Origin: an uncultured Clostridia bacterium
GTDB lineage: Bacteria; Bacillota; Clostridia; Christensenellales; Aristaeellaceae
Direction of reading: 5' to 3'
Length of the DNA stretch: 33,671 bases
NCBI GenBank assembly: GCA_934663625.1
Contig: CAKUKP010000025.1
Span: forward strand, 1-33,671
Shown: piece after piece, positions 7,912 through 16,226 of the stretch
How positions within the stretch are numbered: position 1 is the stretch's first letter
Layout of the letters: each line of letters opens with the position of its first letter
Position numbers and translations under genes: made by a program
Notes under the pieces: generated by a model
Databases searched by the model: none
Seen by the model: only the letters and a program-made list of their open reading frames with translations
Told to the model about the DNA's origin: nothing

Positions 7912-8784
7912 ATGCCAGCCAGAGAGGGCAACAGCTATTGGACGACGCGCATCCGGCCCAAGACCGGATGGTTTGATTTGAATTTGAAGGATGTTTGGGC
8001 GTACCGGGATCTGATCTGGGTATTGGTCAAGCGCGATTTTTCGCTGATTTACAAGCAGACGATACTGGGGCCCGCGTGGGTTGTGATACAGCCGCTGCTG
8101 ACTACGCTGATTTTCACGGTGATCTTCGGCAATGTGGCGGGGCTGCCCACGGACGGCGTGCCGAAATTCATGTTTTACATGGGCGGCAACATCGCATGGC
8201 ACTTTTTTTCCAGCTGCCTGACGCAGACGTCGAATACGTTCATTACGAATCGAAATCTGTTTGGAAAGGTATACTTTCCGAGGCTGTGTATGCCGATTTC
8301 TACGGTGTTTTCGCAGCTGATCAATTTCTTCGTGCAGTTTGCGATGTTTATCGGCTTCGTGGTGTTCTTCGCGCTGCAGCCGGACGCGGCGATTCAGCCG
8401 AACTGGCGGCTGATCGCGCTCACGCCGCTGATGCTTTTGCAGCTGGGCATGCTGGGGCTGGGCTTCGGCATCATCGTATCATCCGTCACCACGAAATACC
8501 GCGATTTGCAGCTACTGGTCACGTTCGGCGTGCAGCTCTGGATGTACGCCACGCCGGTTGCCTATCCGGCTTCGATGATCGCGGAGAAATTCCCGCACAT
8601 GCTGGGCGTATATATGCTGAATCCGATTACGCCGCTGATTGAAATGTTCCGTTCGGCGTATCTGGGCACGGCGTGTTATTATATGCAGTACTACTGGCTT
8701 TCGTTGGGCATGACCATCGTGGTATTCATGCTGGGCGTGGTTTTGTTCTCCCGCGTGGAAAAGACGTTCATGGATACGGTCTGA
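7912..8784 (+). CDS. ABC-2 polysaccharide/teichoic-acid export permease (TagG/Wzm-like)
   Basis: A 290-residue permease of the type that moves lipid-linked polysaccharide out of the cell. Seen: an amphipathic N-terminal segment ending in YRDLIWVLVKRDF, then KQTILGPAWVVIQPLL, the hallmark of the TagG/RfbA/Wzm family. Six membrane helices follow, with the conserved NPITPLIEMFRSAYLG before the last ones. AAAGGAG lies 10 nt before the ATG. Its ATPase partner starts 41 nt downstream. In a monoderm the cargo could be wall teichoic acid, a capsule-like glycan or another rhamnose-type polymer. No glycosyltransferases are nearby to settle this. Confidence 0.9.
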   Translation: MPAREGNSYWTTRIRPKTGWFDLNLKDVWAYRDLIWVLVKRDFSLIYKQTILGPAWVVIQPLLTTLIFTVIFGNVAGLPTDGVPKFMFYMGGNIAWHFFSSCLTQTSNTFITNRNLFGKVYFPRLCMPISTVFSQLINFFVQFAMFIGFVVFFALQPDAAIQPNWRLIALTPLMLLQLGMLGLGFGIIVSSVTTKYRDLQLLVTFGVQLWMYATPVAYPASMIAEKFPHMLGVYMLNPITPLIEMFRSAYLGTACYYMQYYWLSLGMTIVVFMLGVVLFSRVEKTFMDTV

Positions 8785-8825
8785 CGCGCGTATACCTTAA
8801 TACAGATGGAATACGAGGAATGGGT

Positions 8826-10106
8826 ATGTCCGAAAGATTGCTGGAAATTGATCATGTTGGGAAACAATATCGGCTGGGAATGATCGGCGGCGGCATGCTG
8901 TACCGCGATATCAACAGCTGGATCGCGCGCAAGCTGGGCCGTGAGGATCCGAATCGCAAGATCGGCGTGAGCAGCGCGCACGACGGCGAAATCCTGAAGG
9001 CGCTGGATGATGTGACCTTCAACGTGGATCGCGGGGACGCGCTGGCGCTGGTCGGCAGAAACGGCGCGGGCAAGAGCACCATGCTGAAGCTGGTTTCGCG
9101 AATCACCAGCCCATCCACGGGCGAAATCCGCATCCATGGCCGCGTGGCGAGCTTGCTGGAGGTCGGCACGGGCTTTCATCAGGAATTGACCGGCCGCGAA
9201 AACGTATATCTGAACGGCGCAATTCTGGGCATGAGCAAATCGGAAATCAGGGCGAAGATGGATGAAATCATCGAATTTTCCGAGATCGATAAATTTATCG
9301 ATACGCCCGTAAAGCGGTATTCCTCCGGCATGTATGTCAAGCTGGGCTTTGCCGTGGCGGCGAATCTCGCGCCGGATGTGCTGATCTGCGATGAGGTGCT
9401 GGCGGTGGGCGATCTGGCGTTTCAGCAGAAATGCTTAAATAAGATGGGCGATGTGGCGCGCAGCGGCAGGGCGGTTCTGTACGTCAGCCATAATATGCGC
9501 ACCGTTTCGCAGCTGTGCAACCGCGCGCTGTTTCTGGATCACGGCAGGATGCTCTACGATGGTACGACCGAGCACGCCATCGAACTGTACGGCGGCGCGG
9601 GCAACCGCGATGTAATCCGCGATCTGAATGTTATGCACCGCCCGCGCAACCGCGGCGATCTGATGCGCATGCTGCGCATGGAGGTGCTGAATTCCGTCAA
9701 CCTGGAATTCCAGCAGGATTCCGCGTGGGAATTCAAGATCACCAGCCGCACGAATGTAACGGAGCGCAATGTGCGCCTGCGTCTGATTCTGAAAACGAAC
9801 GTCGCCGCGCCGATTGCCATGACGCATACCCCGCCCTTCGATGTAACCGAGGGCGAGGTGTTTACCCTGCGCATCCGGTTCCCGCTGAACGGCATCGCGC
9901 CCGGCGAATACATGGTAAAGCTTTCGCTGGTGTCCGATCGCGTGGGCGGCGTGAGCAATTATTTCGATACCATCGAAGATGTGGGTCAGTTCACCATCGT
10001 GGATGATCCGCAGGTGAACGACGGCTATCTGTGGGCGGAGCGCCTGTGGGGCAATATGCGATTCCCGTCGCTGGAGATGCAGCGCGTAGAAACGGAGGAA
10101 GTATGA
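8826..10106 (+). CDS. ABC exporter ATPase with C-terminal glycan-binding domain (TagH/Wzt-like)
   Basis: A 426-residue ATPase for the preceding permease. Seen: Walker A GRNGAGKST (77-85), GRVASLLEVGTGFHQELTGREN (in parts: LEVGTGFHQELTG), the signature YSSGMYVKL, and Walker B LICDEVLAVGD. These are diagnostic of the polysaccharide-export subclass. Residues of about 255-426 form an extra beta-rich domain resembling the Wzt C-terminal carbohydrate-recognition domain, which in O-antigen systems selects the finished, capped chain. I chose the ATG at 8826 because GAGGA lies 6 nt upstream; the ATG at 8820 is too close to it. The stop overlaps the next gene by ATGA. Confidence 0.9.
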   Translation: MSERLLEIDHVGKQYRLGMIGGGMLYRDINSWIARKLGREDPNRKIGVSSAHDGEILKALDDVTFNVDRGDALALVGRNGAGKSTMLKLVSRITSPSTGEIRIHGRVASLLEVGTGFHQELTGRENVYLNGAILGMSKSEIRAKMDEIIEFSEIDKFIDTPVKRYSSGMYVKLGFAVAANLAPDVLICDEVLAVGDLAFQQKCLNKMGDVARSGRAVLYVSHNMRTVSQLCNRALFLDHGRMLYDGTTEHAIELYGGAGNRDVIRDLNVMHRPRNRGDLMRMLRMEVLNSVNLEFQQDSAWEFKITSRTNVTERNVRLRLILKTNVAAPIAMTHTPPFDVTEGEVFTLRIRFPLNGIAPGEYMVKLSLVSDRVGGVSNYFDTIEDVGQFTIVDDPQVNDGYLWAERLWGNMRFPSLEMQRVETEEV

Positions 10107-10582
10107 CCGCTTCGGAGCGCGCGTTTCGCGCATTGAAGCAGCGGGGACAGCGCGTGTGCTTCGCTGAAAGCCTGACCGGCGGGCTGATCGCCGCCACGTT
10201 CATCGAAAACGCCGGTGCGAGCAGCGCGATCGATGAAAGCTATGTTACCTACGCCGCGGAAGCGAAGATACGCATTCTGGGCGTTTCGCCCGATACCGTT
10301 CGGGATTTCGGCGTGGTCAGCGCGCAGTGCGCCCGCGAAATGGCGGAGGGCGCGCGCCGGATCAGCCGTTCCGATTGGGGCGTTTCCGCAACCGGACTGG
10401 CGGGGCCCGACGGCGGAACCGAAGATACGCCCGTGGGCACCGTATTCATCGGCGTTGCGGGTGCGGCGGAAACGCGCGTAATCGAATGCCATTTCCAGAA
10501 CCGGAGCCGCGCCGCCGTTCGGCATGCCGCCGTGCGCGCCGCGCTGGGGATGCTCGCCGATTGCGTAAGTCGGGAAGAATAG
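10103..10582 (+). CDS. CinA C-terminal domain protein, nicotinamide-nucleotide amidohydrolase
   Basis: A 159-residue stand-alone CinA-C domain (PncC type). The enzyme deamidates NMN to nicotinate mononucleotide and so recycles NAD by-products. Seen: AESLTGGLIAA near the N-terminus, SYVTYAAEAK, and TGLAGPDGGTEDTPVGTV, the family's signatures. The length equals that of E. coli PncC-like proteins, and the N-terminal molybdopterin-like half of full CinA is absent. It starts in a 4-nt ATGA overlap with the exporter ATPase, with GGAGGAA 3-4 nt upstream, so it is cotranslated with an export system to which it has no obvious link. A salvage partner, pncB, lies 8 kb away on the other strand. Confidence 0.9.
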   Translation: MTASERAFRALKQRGQRVCFAESLTGGLIAATFIENAGASSAIDESYVTYAAEAKIRILGVSPDTVRDFGVVSAQCAREMAEGARRISRSDWGVSATGLAGPDGGTEDTPVGTVFIGVAGAAETRVIECHFQNRSRAAVRHAAVRAALGMLADCVSREE

Positions 10583-10607
10583 AAAATTGCAGGGGAGGGA
10601 TTGACCG

Positions 10608-12287
10608 ATGATCAACAAAAAGCTGCCGGTAGGCATAGAATTCTTCGATGAAATGCGCCGTGAAGATTTTTATTATGTGGATAAAACCGGATTGATCGTT
10701 GATCTGCTGGCGAACTGGGGCAAGGTCAATCTGTTCACCCGCCCGCGCCGGTTTGGCAAGACGCTGAACATGAGCATGCTCAAATGTTTTTTCGAAATCG
10801 GCGGGGATAAGAGCATCTTCGACGGGCTTGCGGTTTCGAAGGAAAAGAAACTGTGCGATACTTACATGGGGAAGTATCCCGTGGTGTTCGTCACGCTTAA
10901 GAGCGTGGATGGGCTGACGTTTGAGGATGCGTACAAGATGCTCTGCGAAATCATCCGACAGGAGGTTTTCCGGCTGCAATTTCTGGTCGACAGCGATGCG
11001 CTGACTGAGGATGAAAAACAGCCTCTGCGGAACATCATGAAGCGCGCGGAACAGCCCGATGAGGTCAAGAACAGCCTGAAAACGCTTTGTACTCTGCTGG
11101 AGAAGCATTATGGTCAGAAGCCGATTCTGCTGATCGATGAATACGATGTGCCGCTGGACAAGGCGTATGCGCATGGTTACTATGATCAGATGATCGATCT
11201 GATCCGATCGATGTTCGGTGTGGCGCTCAAGACGAACGACAGCCTGTTCTTCGCCGTGCTGACGGGCTGCCTGCGCGTGAGCAAGGAGAGTATCTTTACC
11301 GGCCTGAACAACTTGAAGGTATATTCGATCACGGATTTGCAATGCGATGAATACTTCGGCTTTACGGATACAGAAGTTCGCAAAATGCTTGCCGATTATG
11401 ATCTTAAGGCACATTACGAAGATATCCGTGCGTGGTACGATGGGTATCGATTCGGTACGCAGGATGTGTACTGTCCGTGGGACGTGATCAACTATTGTGA
11501 TGTGCTGCGCAGCGATCCGGAAGCCGAGCCGAAAGCCTACTGGATCAACACCAGCGGCAATGAACTGGTGCGGCGGTTGATCAACAAGTGCGCCGATACC
11601 GCCGCGCAGATGGATATTGAACGATTGATTGCAGGCGAAACGGTATCCAGACAGCTGAACGAAAATCTGACGCACAACGAAATTGATCAGAACATCGATA
11701 ATGTCTGGAGCCTTTTGTACATGACGGGCTATCTGACGGTTACAAAGCGTCCGTCCGGCGGTTGGTACGATCTGCGGATTCCAAATCATGAAATCCAGCA
11801 GATTTACCAGCAGCAGGTGCTTTCGTGGTTCAAGGATAAGACGAAAACGGAAACCAACGCGCTGACCGATCTGTACGCCGCCTTTGAAACGGGCGATGCG
11901 CAGGCGATTACCGAAATTCTGAATGATCAGCTTTTGTACACGATCAGCTATTACGATGCGTATGAATCGTTCTATCACGGCTTCCTGCTGGCGCTGTTGA
12001 GCACGTGCGCGGACTGGCAGGTCGCCAGCAATGTGGAAACCGGCCGCGGGCGCTGTGATATCCTCGTCCAGCGGCGGGATCGCAAGCTGGGCTTCGTGGT
12101 GGAGGTCAAGCAGGTGCGCGACCCCGATCAACTGAACGCCGCGTGCGAAGCGGCGATGCGCCAGATCGAGGAAAAGGATTACACCGCCGTCCTGCGCCGC
12201 TACCGCGTGAAACAAATCCTGAAATACGGCATCGCCTTCTGGGACAAGGAGTCTGCAGTGCGTGCAGGTAGTGCCCGCTGCCAGTAG
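10608..12287 (+). CDS. AAA-ATPase-like protein with PD-(D/E)XK nuclease-like C-terminus (DUF1703 type)
   Basis: A 559-residue member of the large AAA-ATPase_like plus PDDEXK_9 family, often multicopy in gut bacteria; function unknown. Seen: YYVDKTGLI near residue 18, a degenerate P-loop in FTRPRRFGKTL, Walker B-like PILLIDEYDVPLDKA, and near the C-terminus GRGRCDI followed by FVVEVK, the Asp and Glu-x-Lys of a PD-(D/E)XK core. It follows cinA by 25 nt with GGGAGGG before the start. The final codons (about 10 residues, after FWDKE) and the stop TAG are formed by the left end of repeat element C. The same start region recurs at the right edge of the window. Confidence 0.88.
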   Translation: MINKKLPVGIEFFDEMRREDFYYVDKTGLIVDLLANWGKVNLFTRPRRFGKTLNMSMLKCFFEIGGDKSIFDGLAVSKEKKLCDTYMGKYPVVFVTLKSVDGLTFEDAYKMLCEIIRQEVFRLQFLVDSDALTEDEKQPLRNIMKRAEQPDEVKNSLKTLCTLLEKHYGQKPILLIDEYDVPLDKAYAHGYYDQMIDLIRSMFGVALKTNDSLFFAVLTGCLRVSKESIFTGLNNLKVYSITDLQCDEYFGFTDTEVRKMLADYDLKAHYEDIRAWYDGYRFGTQDVYCPWDVINYCDVLRSDPEAEPKAYWINTSGNELVRRLINKCADTAAQMDIERLIAGETVSRQLNENLTHNEIDQNIDNVWSLLYMTGYLTVTKRPSGGWYDLRIPNHEIQQIYQQQVLSWFKDKTKTETNALTDLYAAFETGDAQAITEILNDQLLYTISYYDAYESFYHGFLLALLSTCADWQVASNVETGRGRCDILVQRRDRKLGFVVEVKQVRDPDQLNAACEAAMRQIEEKDYTAVLRRYRVKQILKYGIAFWDKESAVRAGSARCQ

Positions 12288-12751
12288 CTGCCGCGCCGGT
12301 TCGACGGCGGTCAGAGTGACCGCCGCGAAACGACGTTTTTGAAGCCACTGATTTAAGCTTCAAAAACTGCGTTGGTACAGCGACCTATGGGTTTCTCTCC
12401 CTCAGTCATCGCTACGCGATGCCAGCTCCCCCATCAGGTGGAGCCAAGGAACGAAAAACATAAGCATTGAAGTCTTTAATCAAAGGACTTCAATGCGTGG
12501 TTTAGAAGTTAGCAACAATAGAATAGAAACGCAGAATCCATGTCCCTCAAGCTTATGGGGACATGGATTCGTCTTTATTAGTGCGGCAGCAGCTGGCAGC
12601 CGGCACTGCCGGCATAAGTTTTGATGCCTTGAATCTATGGGCATCAAAACGTGGATTAGAAATAAGTCAGAATCAAATAGAAATATAGAATCCATGTCCC
12701 TTGAACTTGTGGGGACATGGATTCGTCTTAATGATCGCGGTAGCTGCTGGG
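12281..12751. repeat. Hairpin element C (composite, about 471 bp)
   Basis: Fills the convergent gap between the AAA-like gene and the BceS-like kinase. Left end CCAGTAGCTGCCGCG (12281-12295) and right end CGCGGTAGCTGCTGGG (12736-12751). An internal right-end copy at 12581-12596 shows it is two elements joined. Hairpins: CGGCGGTC/GACCGCCG (12306), 12335-12367, GCGAT-type near 12410, a 13-bp stem GCATTGAAGTC/GACTTCAATGC (12473-12498), 12535-12569, 12618-12650, and 12689-12723. Orientation of the first part is opposite to A, B and D. No coding is supported. Confidence 0.83.
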
Positions 12752-12752
12752 A

Positions 12753-13724
12753 TCAAACGCCCTGCGTTTGCAGCCTGCAAGTAGTGCCGATGTTGAGCTG
12801 TGATTCGATGGTAAGTTCTGCACCGATGCGCTGGGAGATGGTTTTGCATAGATATAAGCCCAGACCGCTGGCGGCGCGATCATCGCGCCCATTTTTGCCG
12901 GTATAGCCTTTTTCGAAGATGCGCGGCAGATCCTGCGGCGCGATGCCGATGCCCGTATCGCGGATGATGATGGTCTGATCCTGCACGGATATGGTGATCC
13001 CGCCGGTGCGCGTGTATTTGAGCGCATTGGACAATAGCTGTTCCAGAATGAAGCCCAGCCATTTTTCATCGGTCACGGCGCGTGCGTTTGTGCCTTCGTA
13101 GGAGAGCGAAAGCCTGCGCAGGATGAATTCACCGGCGGATTTTTTCACGGATGCGCGGATGATCCCGTCCAGATCGCATTCGCGGAACAGATAATCGGTG
13201 GATTCCGAACCCATGCGCAGGAACGCCAGCACCATATCGGCGTACTGTCCGATCCGAAACAGATCGGATTCCAGCCGCCGCGAAAGGGGCGTATCTTCAT
13301 TTTGCAGGTTCAGGCGCATGGACGCGATGGGCGTTTTGATCTGATGCGCCCACACGGTGAAATAATCGATGGCGTCGTTGTAGCGCGCGTCCGCCTGCGT
13401 GCGCATATCGGCGATCGTGCGCCGAAGCCCTTCCACCATATCGGCGTAATCCGATTCCGGTATCGTATCGGCGTCCGGCAGACGGCTGACCAGCGCCGCC
13501 TGTTGATCGATGATCTTCCGCAGTTCGTGATGCCGCGTGCGCGTGCGCAGAAAATCGATGATCCCCGCCGCGATCCAGATCGCCGCGGATAGAATCAGCG
13601 GATAGATGATCGCGCCCGCGGGCATGTGGTACAGCGCGCCGCCCGCCGCGGCGATCGCCATGGACAGAATCAGCAGCGCGATCAGCCGCGCCCTGCGCCG
13701 AAGCCATTCAAAAAACAGTTTCAT
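12753..13724 (-). CDS. BceS-like intramembrane-sensing histidine kinase
   Basis: A 323-residue kinase with two N-terminal membrane helices (about 13-32 and 36-58) and almost no external loop, the layout of intramembrane-sensing kinases that detect cell-wall antibiotics through a BceAB-type transporter. Phospho-acceptor His127 lies in WAHQIKTPIASMRL, typical of this group. The ATPase domain shows LLSNALKYT, DTGIGIAPQDLPRIFEKGYTG and SGLGLYL. Its ATG overlaps the regulator's TGA (ATGA). No BceAB permease is nearby. The last six codons (LQTQGV) and the stop are encoded by a CAAACGC/GCGTTTG repeat hairpin next to element C. Confidence 0.9.
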   Translation of the reverse strand: MKLFFEWLRRRARLIALLILSMAIAAAGGALYHMPAGAIIYPLILSAAIWIAAGIIDFLRTRTRHHELRKIIDQQAALVSRLPDADTIPESDYADMVEGLRRTIADMRTQADARYNDAIDYFTVWAHQIKTPIASMRLNLQNEDTPLSRRLESDLFRIGQYADMVLAFLRMGSESTDYLFRECDLDGIIRASVKKSAGEFILRRLSLSYEGTNARAVTDEKWLGFILEQLLSNALKYTRTGGITISVQDQTIIIRDTGIGIAPQDLPRIFEKGYTGKNGRDDRAASGLGLYLCKTISQRIGAELTIESQLNIGTTCRLQTQGV

Positions 13725-14395
13725 ACTTCAATGATGTATCCTACGCCGTGCCGCGTGGCGATAAATTGCGTAAGTCCCGCGCCGTCCAGCTTTTTGCGCA
13801 GGCGGTTGATGTTTACGGTCAGCGTGTTTTCATCCACGAAACAATCCGTTTCCCACAATCGCTGCATCAGTTTTTCACGGCTCACCACGCGCCCCGCGCT
13901 TTCCATCAGACAGGATAAGATCCGGCATTCGTTCTTCGTCAGATCGATCGCCTTTCCGTTATAGGAAAGCCGGCTTTCCGATGCGGAAAGCACCGCGCCG
14001 CGTACCTGCGGATCCGGCGGTTCGGCGGTGAAATCATAGCTCCTGCGCAGCAGCGCCTGTACCTTCGCCATCAAAACGCTCTGGTCGAACGGCTTGGCGA
14101 TGAAATCATCTGCGCCCATGTTGATCGCCATCACGATGTTCATGTTCGCCGAGGCCGATGAAATGAACAGAATCGGCACCTTCGTTTGCTTGCGCAGCTC
14201 CGCGCACCAGTGATAGCCGTCAAAAAACGGGAGCGATATATCCATCAGTACGATGTGCGGCTGGTACGCCTGAAATTCCCCCGCGATGTTTCGAAAATCC
14301 TCGGCGATGCGCACATCGTAATTCCACATCCGCGCCTGCTGCGCAATGGCGGCGGCGATGCCCGCATCGTCCTCTACAATATATATCCGATACAT
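13721..14395 (-). CDS. BceR-like OmpR-family response regulator
   Basis: A 224-residue regulator with a receiver domain (VEDDAG near the N-terminus, phospho-acceptor Asp in LMDISLPFFDGYHW, KPFDQSVLMAKV) and a winged-helix domain ending in RHGVGYIIEV. LMDISLPxxDGYxWC is characteristic of the BceR/GraR group. I chose the ATG at 14395, which has GGAGGA 7 nt upstream; a longer frame to 14470 would begin inside an intergenic hairpin. It overlaps the kinase gene by 4 nt. It lies 88 nt below the M24 peptidase gene with no clear promoter of its own, so it may be read from the upstream operon. Confidence 0.92.
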   Translation of the reverse strand: MYRIYIVEDDAGIAAAIAQQARMWNYDVRIAEDFRNIAGEFQAYQPHIVLMDISLPFFDGYHWCAELRKQTKVPILFISSASANMNIVMAINMGADDFIAKPFDQSVLMAKVQALLRRSYDFTAEPPDPQVRGAVLSASESRLSYNGKAIDLTKNECRILSCLMESAGRVVSREKLMQRLWETDCFVDENTLTVNINRLRKKLDGAGLTQFIATRHGVGYIIEV

Positions 14396-14409
14396 CGTTA
14401 TTCCTCCGG

Positions 14410-14469
14410 ACAGAATGACCGCCGCAAAACGTATTCTGGACTTCAGGAAATACGTTAGAGCAGCGGTCA
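14410..14469. repeat. Degenerate fragment of a hairpin element
   Basis: CAGAATGACCGCCGC, then AAAACG, a GTATT-to-AATAC stem-loop (7-bp arms ACGTATT at 14429-14435 and AATACGT at 14449-14455), and AGCAGCGGTC follow the same order as CAGAATGACCGCCGC-GAAGCGACG-hairpin-GCAGCG in the complement of element D. It is a short, diverged copy between the peptidase and regulator genes. Confidence 0.5.
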
Positions 14470-14482
14470 AGCATGAAAATCA

Positions 14483-15553
14483 TTATACGATGGTGAAATC
14501 CTTCGTGAGTTCGTTCAGCGTCTCGCAGCCGTCCTCGGTCACGCACACCAGATCCTCCACGCGCACGCCGAACTTGCCCGGCAGATAGATGCCCGGCTCC
14601 ACGGAAAAGCACATGCCCGGCTTCGCGATCACCTGATTCGTGGCGGAATTATCCGGTGGCTCGTGCACTTCCAGACCCACGCCGTGGCCGGTGCGGTGGA
14701 TGAAGTATTTGCCCAGCCCCGCATCCTCGATCACGCGGCGCGCGGCGCGATCAAATTCGCACATGGGCACGCCGGGGCGTACCGCTGCGCGGCCTGCTTC
14801 ATTCGCGGCGCGGCAGACCTCGTACACGCGCTTCTGTTCGTCGGTCGCATGGCCGAAGAACACCGTGCGCGTCATATCGGAAATATAGCGATTGTGCAGA
14901 AGTCCCACATCGATGATCACGCTGTCGCCCGATTTGATGCGGGTGCCATCGTTATCGTGGTGCGGCTCCGCGCAGTTCGGGCCGAAGCAGGTGATCGGTG
15001 CAAAGCTGTTGCCCGCGCCGCCCACGGCCTTGGCGTTCTTCGTGTACAGATCCTGCAATTCAATTTCGGTGATGCCCGCATGAATGCCCGCGATCGTGCG
15101 GCGCGTGGCTTCATCGTTCATATGGGAGGCCTCGCGCAGTATGGCGATTTCCTCCGCGTCCTTGCACATGCGCGCATCGTCCACCGGACGCGAACCCAGC
15201 ACCGGCTGCACATCGCGCCGCGCGTTCATCAGGCGAATGGTGAACTGGCTCGGCCAGACCTTATCTACGCCCAGCTTGCCGCCCTGCACCGCTTCGGAAA
15301 GCGCCGCGATCGGATCATCCGTATCGTCGAATTCGATCAGTTCCATGCCGGATTCCGGCGCCTGCGCAAACAGGCGGTTTGCAAACAGCTTTACATCGCC
15401 GTTCTGATTTAAATACAGCGCCAGCATGCGCTCGCCCGGCGCGATCCAGCGCCCCGTGAGATAATACACCGAAGGCGTGGCTGATACCAGAATCTGCTCA
15501 AGGCTCTCCGCGCGCATATTTTCAATCACGCGGCCGATTCTGCTTTTATTCAT
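14483..15553 (-). CDS. pepP: M24-family Xaa-Pro aminopeptidase
   Basis: A 356-residue metallopeptidase that removes N-terminal residues before proline. The N-terminal creatinase-like domain (about 1-130) precedes the pita-bread catalytic domain. Metal ligands visible: the Asp in VIIDVGLLHN, Asp in ISDMTRTV, His in HRTGHGVGLEVHE, and the two Glu residues in FSVEPGIYLP and GVRVEDLV. All five are present, so it should be active and use Mn or Co. The start at 15553 is 1 nt after the stop of the dCMP deaminase gene, and GAGGAGG in that gene's last codons is its ribosome site. Cytoplasmic; role in peptide turnover. Confidence 0.92.
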   Translation of the reverse strand: MNKSRIGRVIENMRAESLEQILVSATPSVYYLTGRWIAPGERMLALYLNQNGDVKLFANRLFAQAPESGMELIEFDDTDDPIAALSEAVQGGKLGVDKVWPSQFTIRLMNARRDVQPVLGSRPVDDARMCKDAEEIAILREASHMNDEATRRTIAGIHAGITEIELQDLYTKNAKAVGGAGNSFAPITCFGPNCAEPHHDNDGTRIKSGDSVIIDVGLLHNRYISDMTRTVFFGHATDEQKRVYEVCRAANEAGRAAVRPGVPMCEFDRAARRVIEDAGLGKYFIHRTGHGVGLEVHEPPDNSATNQVIAKPGMCFSVEPGIYLPGKFGVRVEDLVCVTEDGCETLNELTKDFTIV

Positions 15554-15554
15554 G

Positions 15555-16013
15555 TCAGTCCTCCTCGCTTTCAAAGCGTTCCAATAATACGTTGCCCTCC
15601 GCCAGCATTTCGCGGGCAAATTCATCCGGATAGCCGTGCTTATATACCACGCGCCGGATGCCGGAATTTACGATCATCTTCGCACAAATGACGCACGGCT
15701 GATGCGTGCAGTACAGCGTCGCGCCATCGATGCTGCTGCCCAGCCGCGCCGCCTGAATGATTGCGTTCTGCTCCGCATGGATCGCATAGCAGATCTCCGC
15801 GCGCGTGCCCGATGCGATGCCGCTCTTTTTGCGCAGACATTCGCCGCGTTCCATGCATGTTTTGATGCCCGCCGGCGCGCCGTTGTAGCCCGTGGTCACG
15901 ATTCGCTTGTTCTTCACGATCACCGCGCCGATCTTTCGATCCGGCTGGTAGCAGCTCGCCCAGCTGGAAATGACCTCCGCCAGTTCCATAAATCGGGCGT
16001 CCCATTTATCCAT
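15555..16013 (-). CDS. comEB: Deoxycytidylate (dCMP) deaminase
   Basis: A 152-residue zinc deaminase that converts dCMP to dUMP for thymidylate synthesis. Seen: HAEQNAI (zinc His and catalytic Glu) and QPCVICAKM (the two zinc cysteines, PCxxC), plus NKRIVTTGYNGAPAGI and the early SWASCYQPDRKIGAVIV. Length is normal for the ComEB/Dcd family. It is the first gene of a run with the M24 peptidase and probably the BceRS-like pair. A TATAAT lies at 16048-16043 on the minus strand, without a good -35 at 17 bases. Confidence 0.93.
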   Translation of the reverse strand: MDKWDARFMELAEVISSWASCYQPDRKIGAVIVKNKRIVTTGYNGAPAGIKTCMERGECLRKKSGIASGTRAEICYAIHAEQNAIIQAARLGSSIDGATLYCTHQPCVICAKMIVNSGIRRVVYKHGYPDEFAREMLAEGNVLLERFESEED

Positions 16014-16112
16014 GCATACACCGCCTTTCCCGCATTTGTTTCATTATAACGTATTTTGATCGAATCTGCCGCCAAAATCCAAAACTTAACAGAAATATCG
16101 ATGCTTCAGGGC

Positions 16113-16141
16113 TTGCATTTTGGGTTGAAAATGGATACACT
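16113..16141 (+). promoter_or_regulatory. Sigma-A promoter of groES-groEL
   Basis: TTGCAT (16113-16118), a 17-base spacer, and TACACT (16136-16141). It places the transcript start near 16148, just before the CIRCE element. Confidence 0.75.
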
Positions 16142-16155
16142 ATCAATTGTGAGCG

Positions 16156-16182
16156 TTAGCACTCAGAAATTATGAGTGCTAA
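16156..16182. promoter_or_regulatory. CIRCE operator (HrcA binding site)
   Basis: A perfect match to the known inverted repeat TTAGCACTC-N9-GAGTGCTAA. HrcA bound here represses the chaperonin operon and leaves when heat stress titrates GroEL. It lies within the leader, about 45 bases before groES. No hrcA gene is in the window. Confidence 0.98.
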
Positions 16183-16226
16183 CAAATCCAACCCTACAAC
16201 CAATATCAATAGGAGGACCGTGAATC

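Noticed and set aside
10446..12215. 589-codon minus-strand frame opposite the AAA-ATPase-like gene
   Set aside because: Shadow of a well-supported coding strand; His/Arg-rich translation without motifs or ribosome site.
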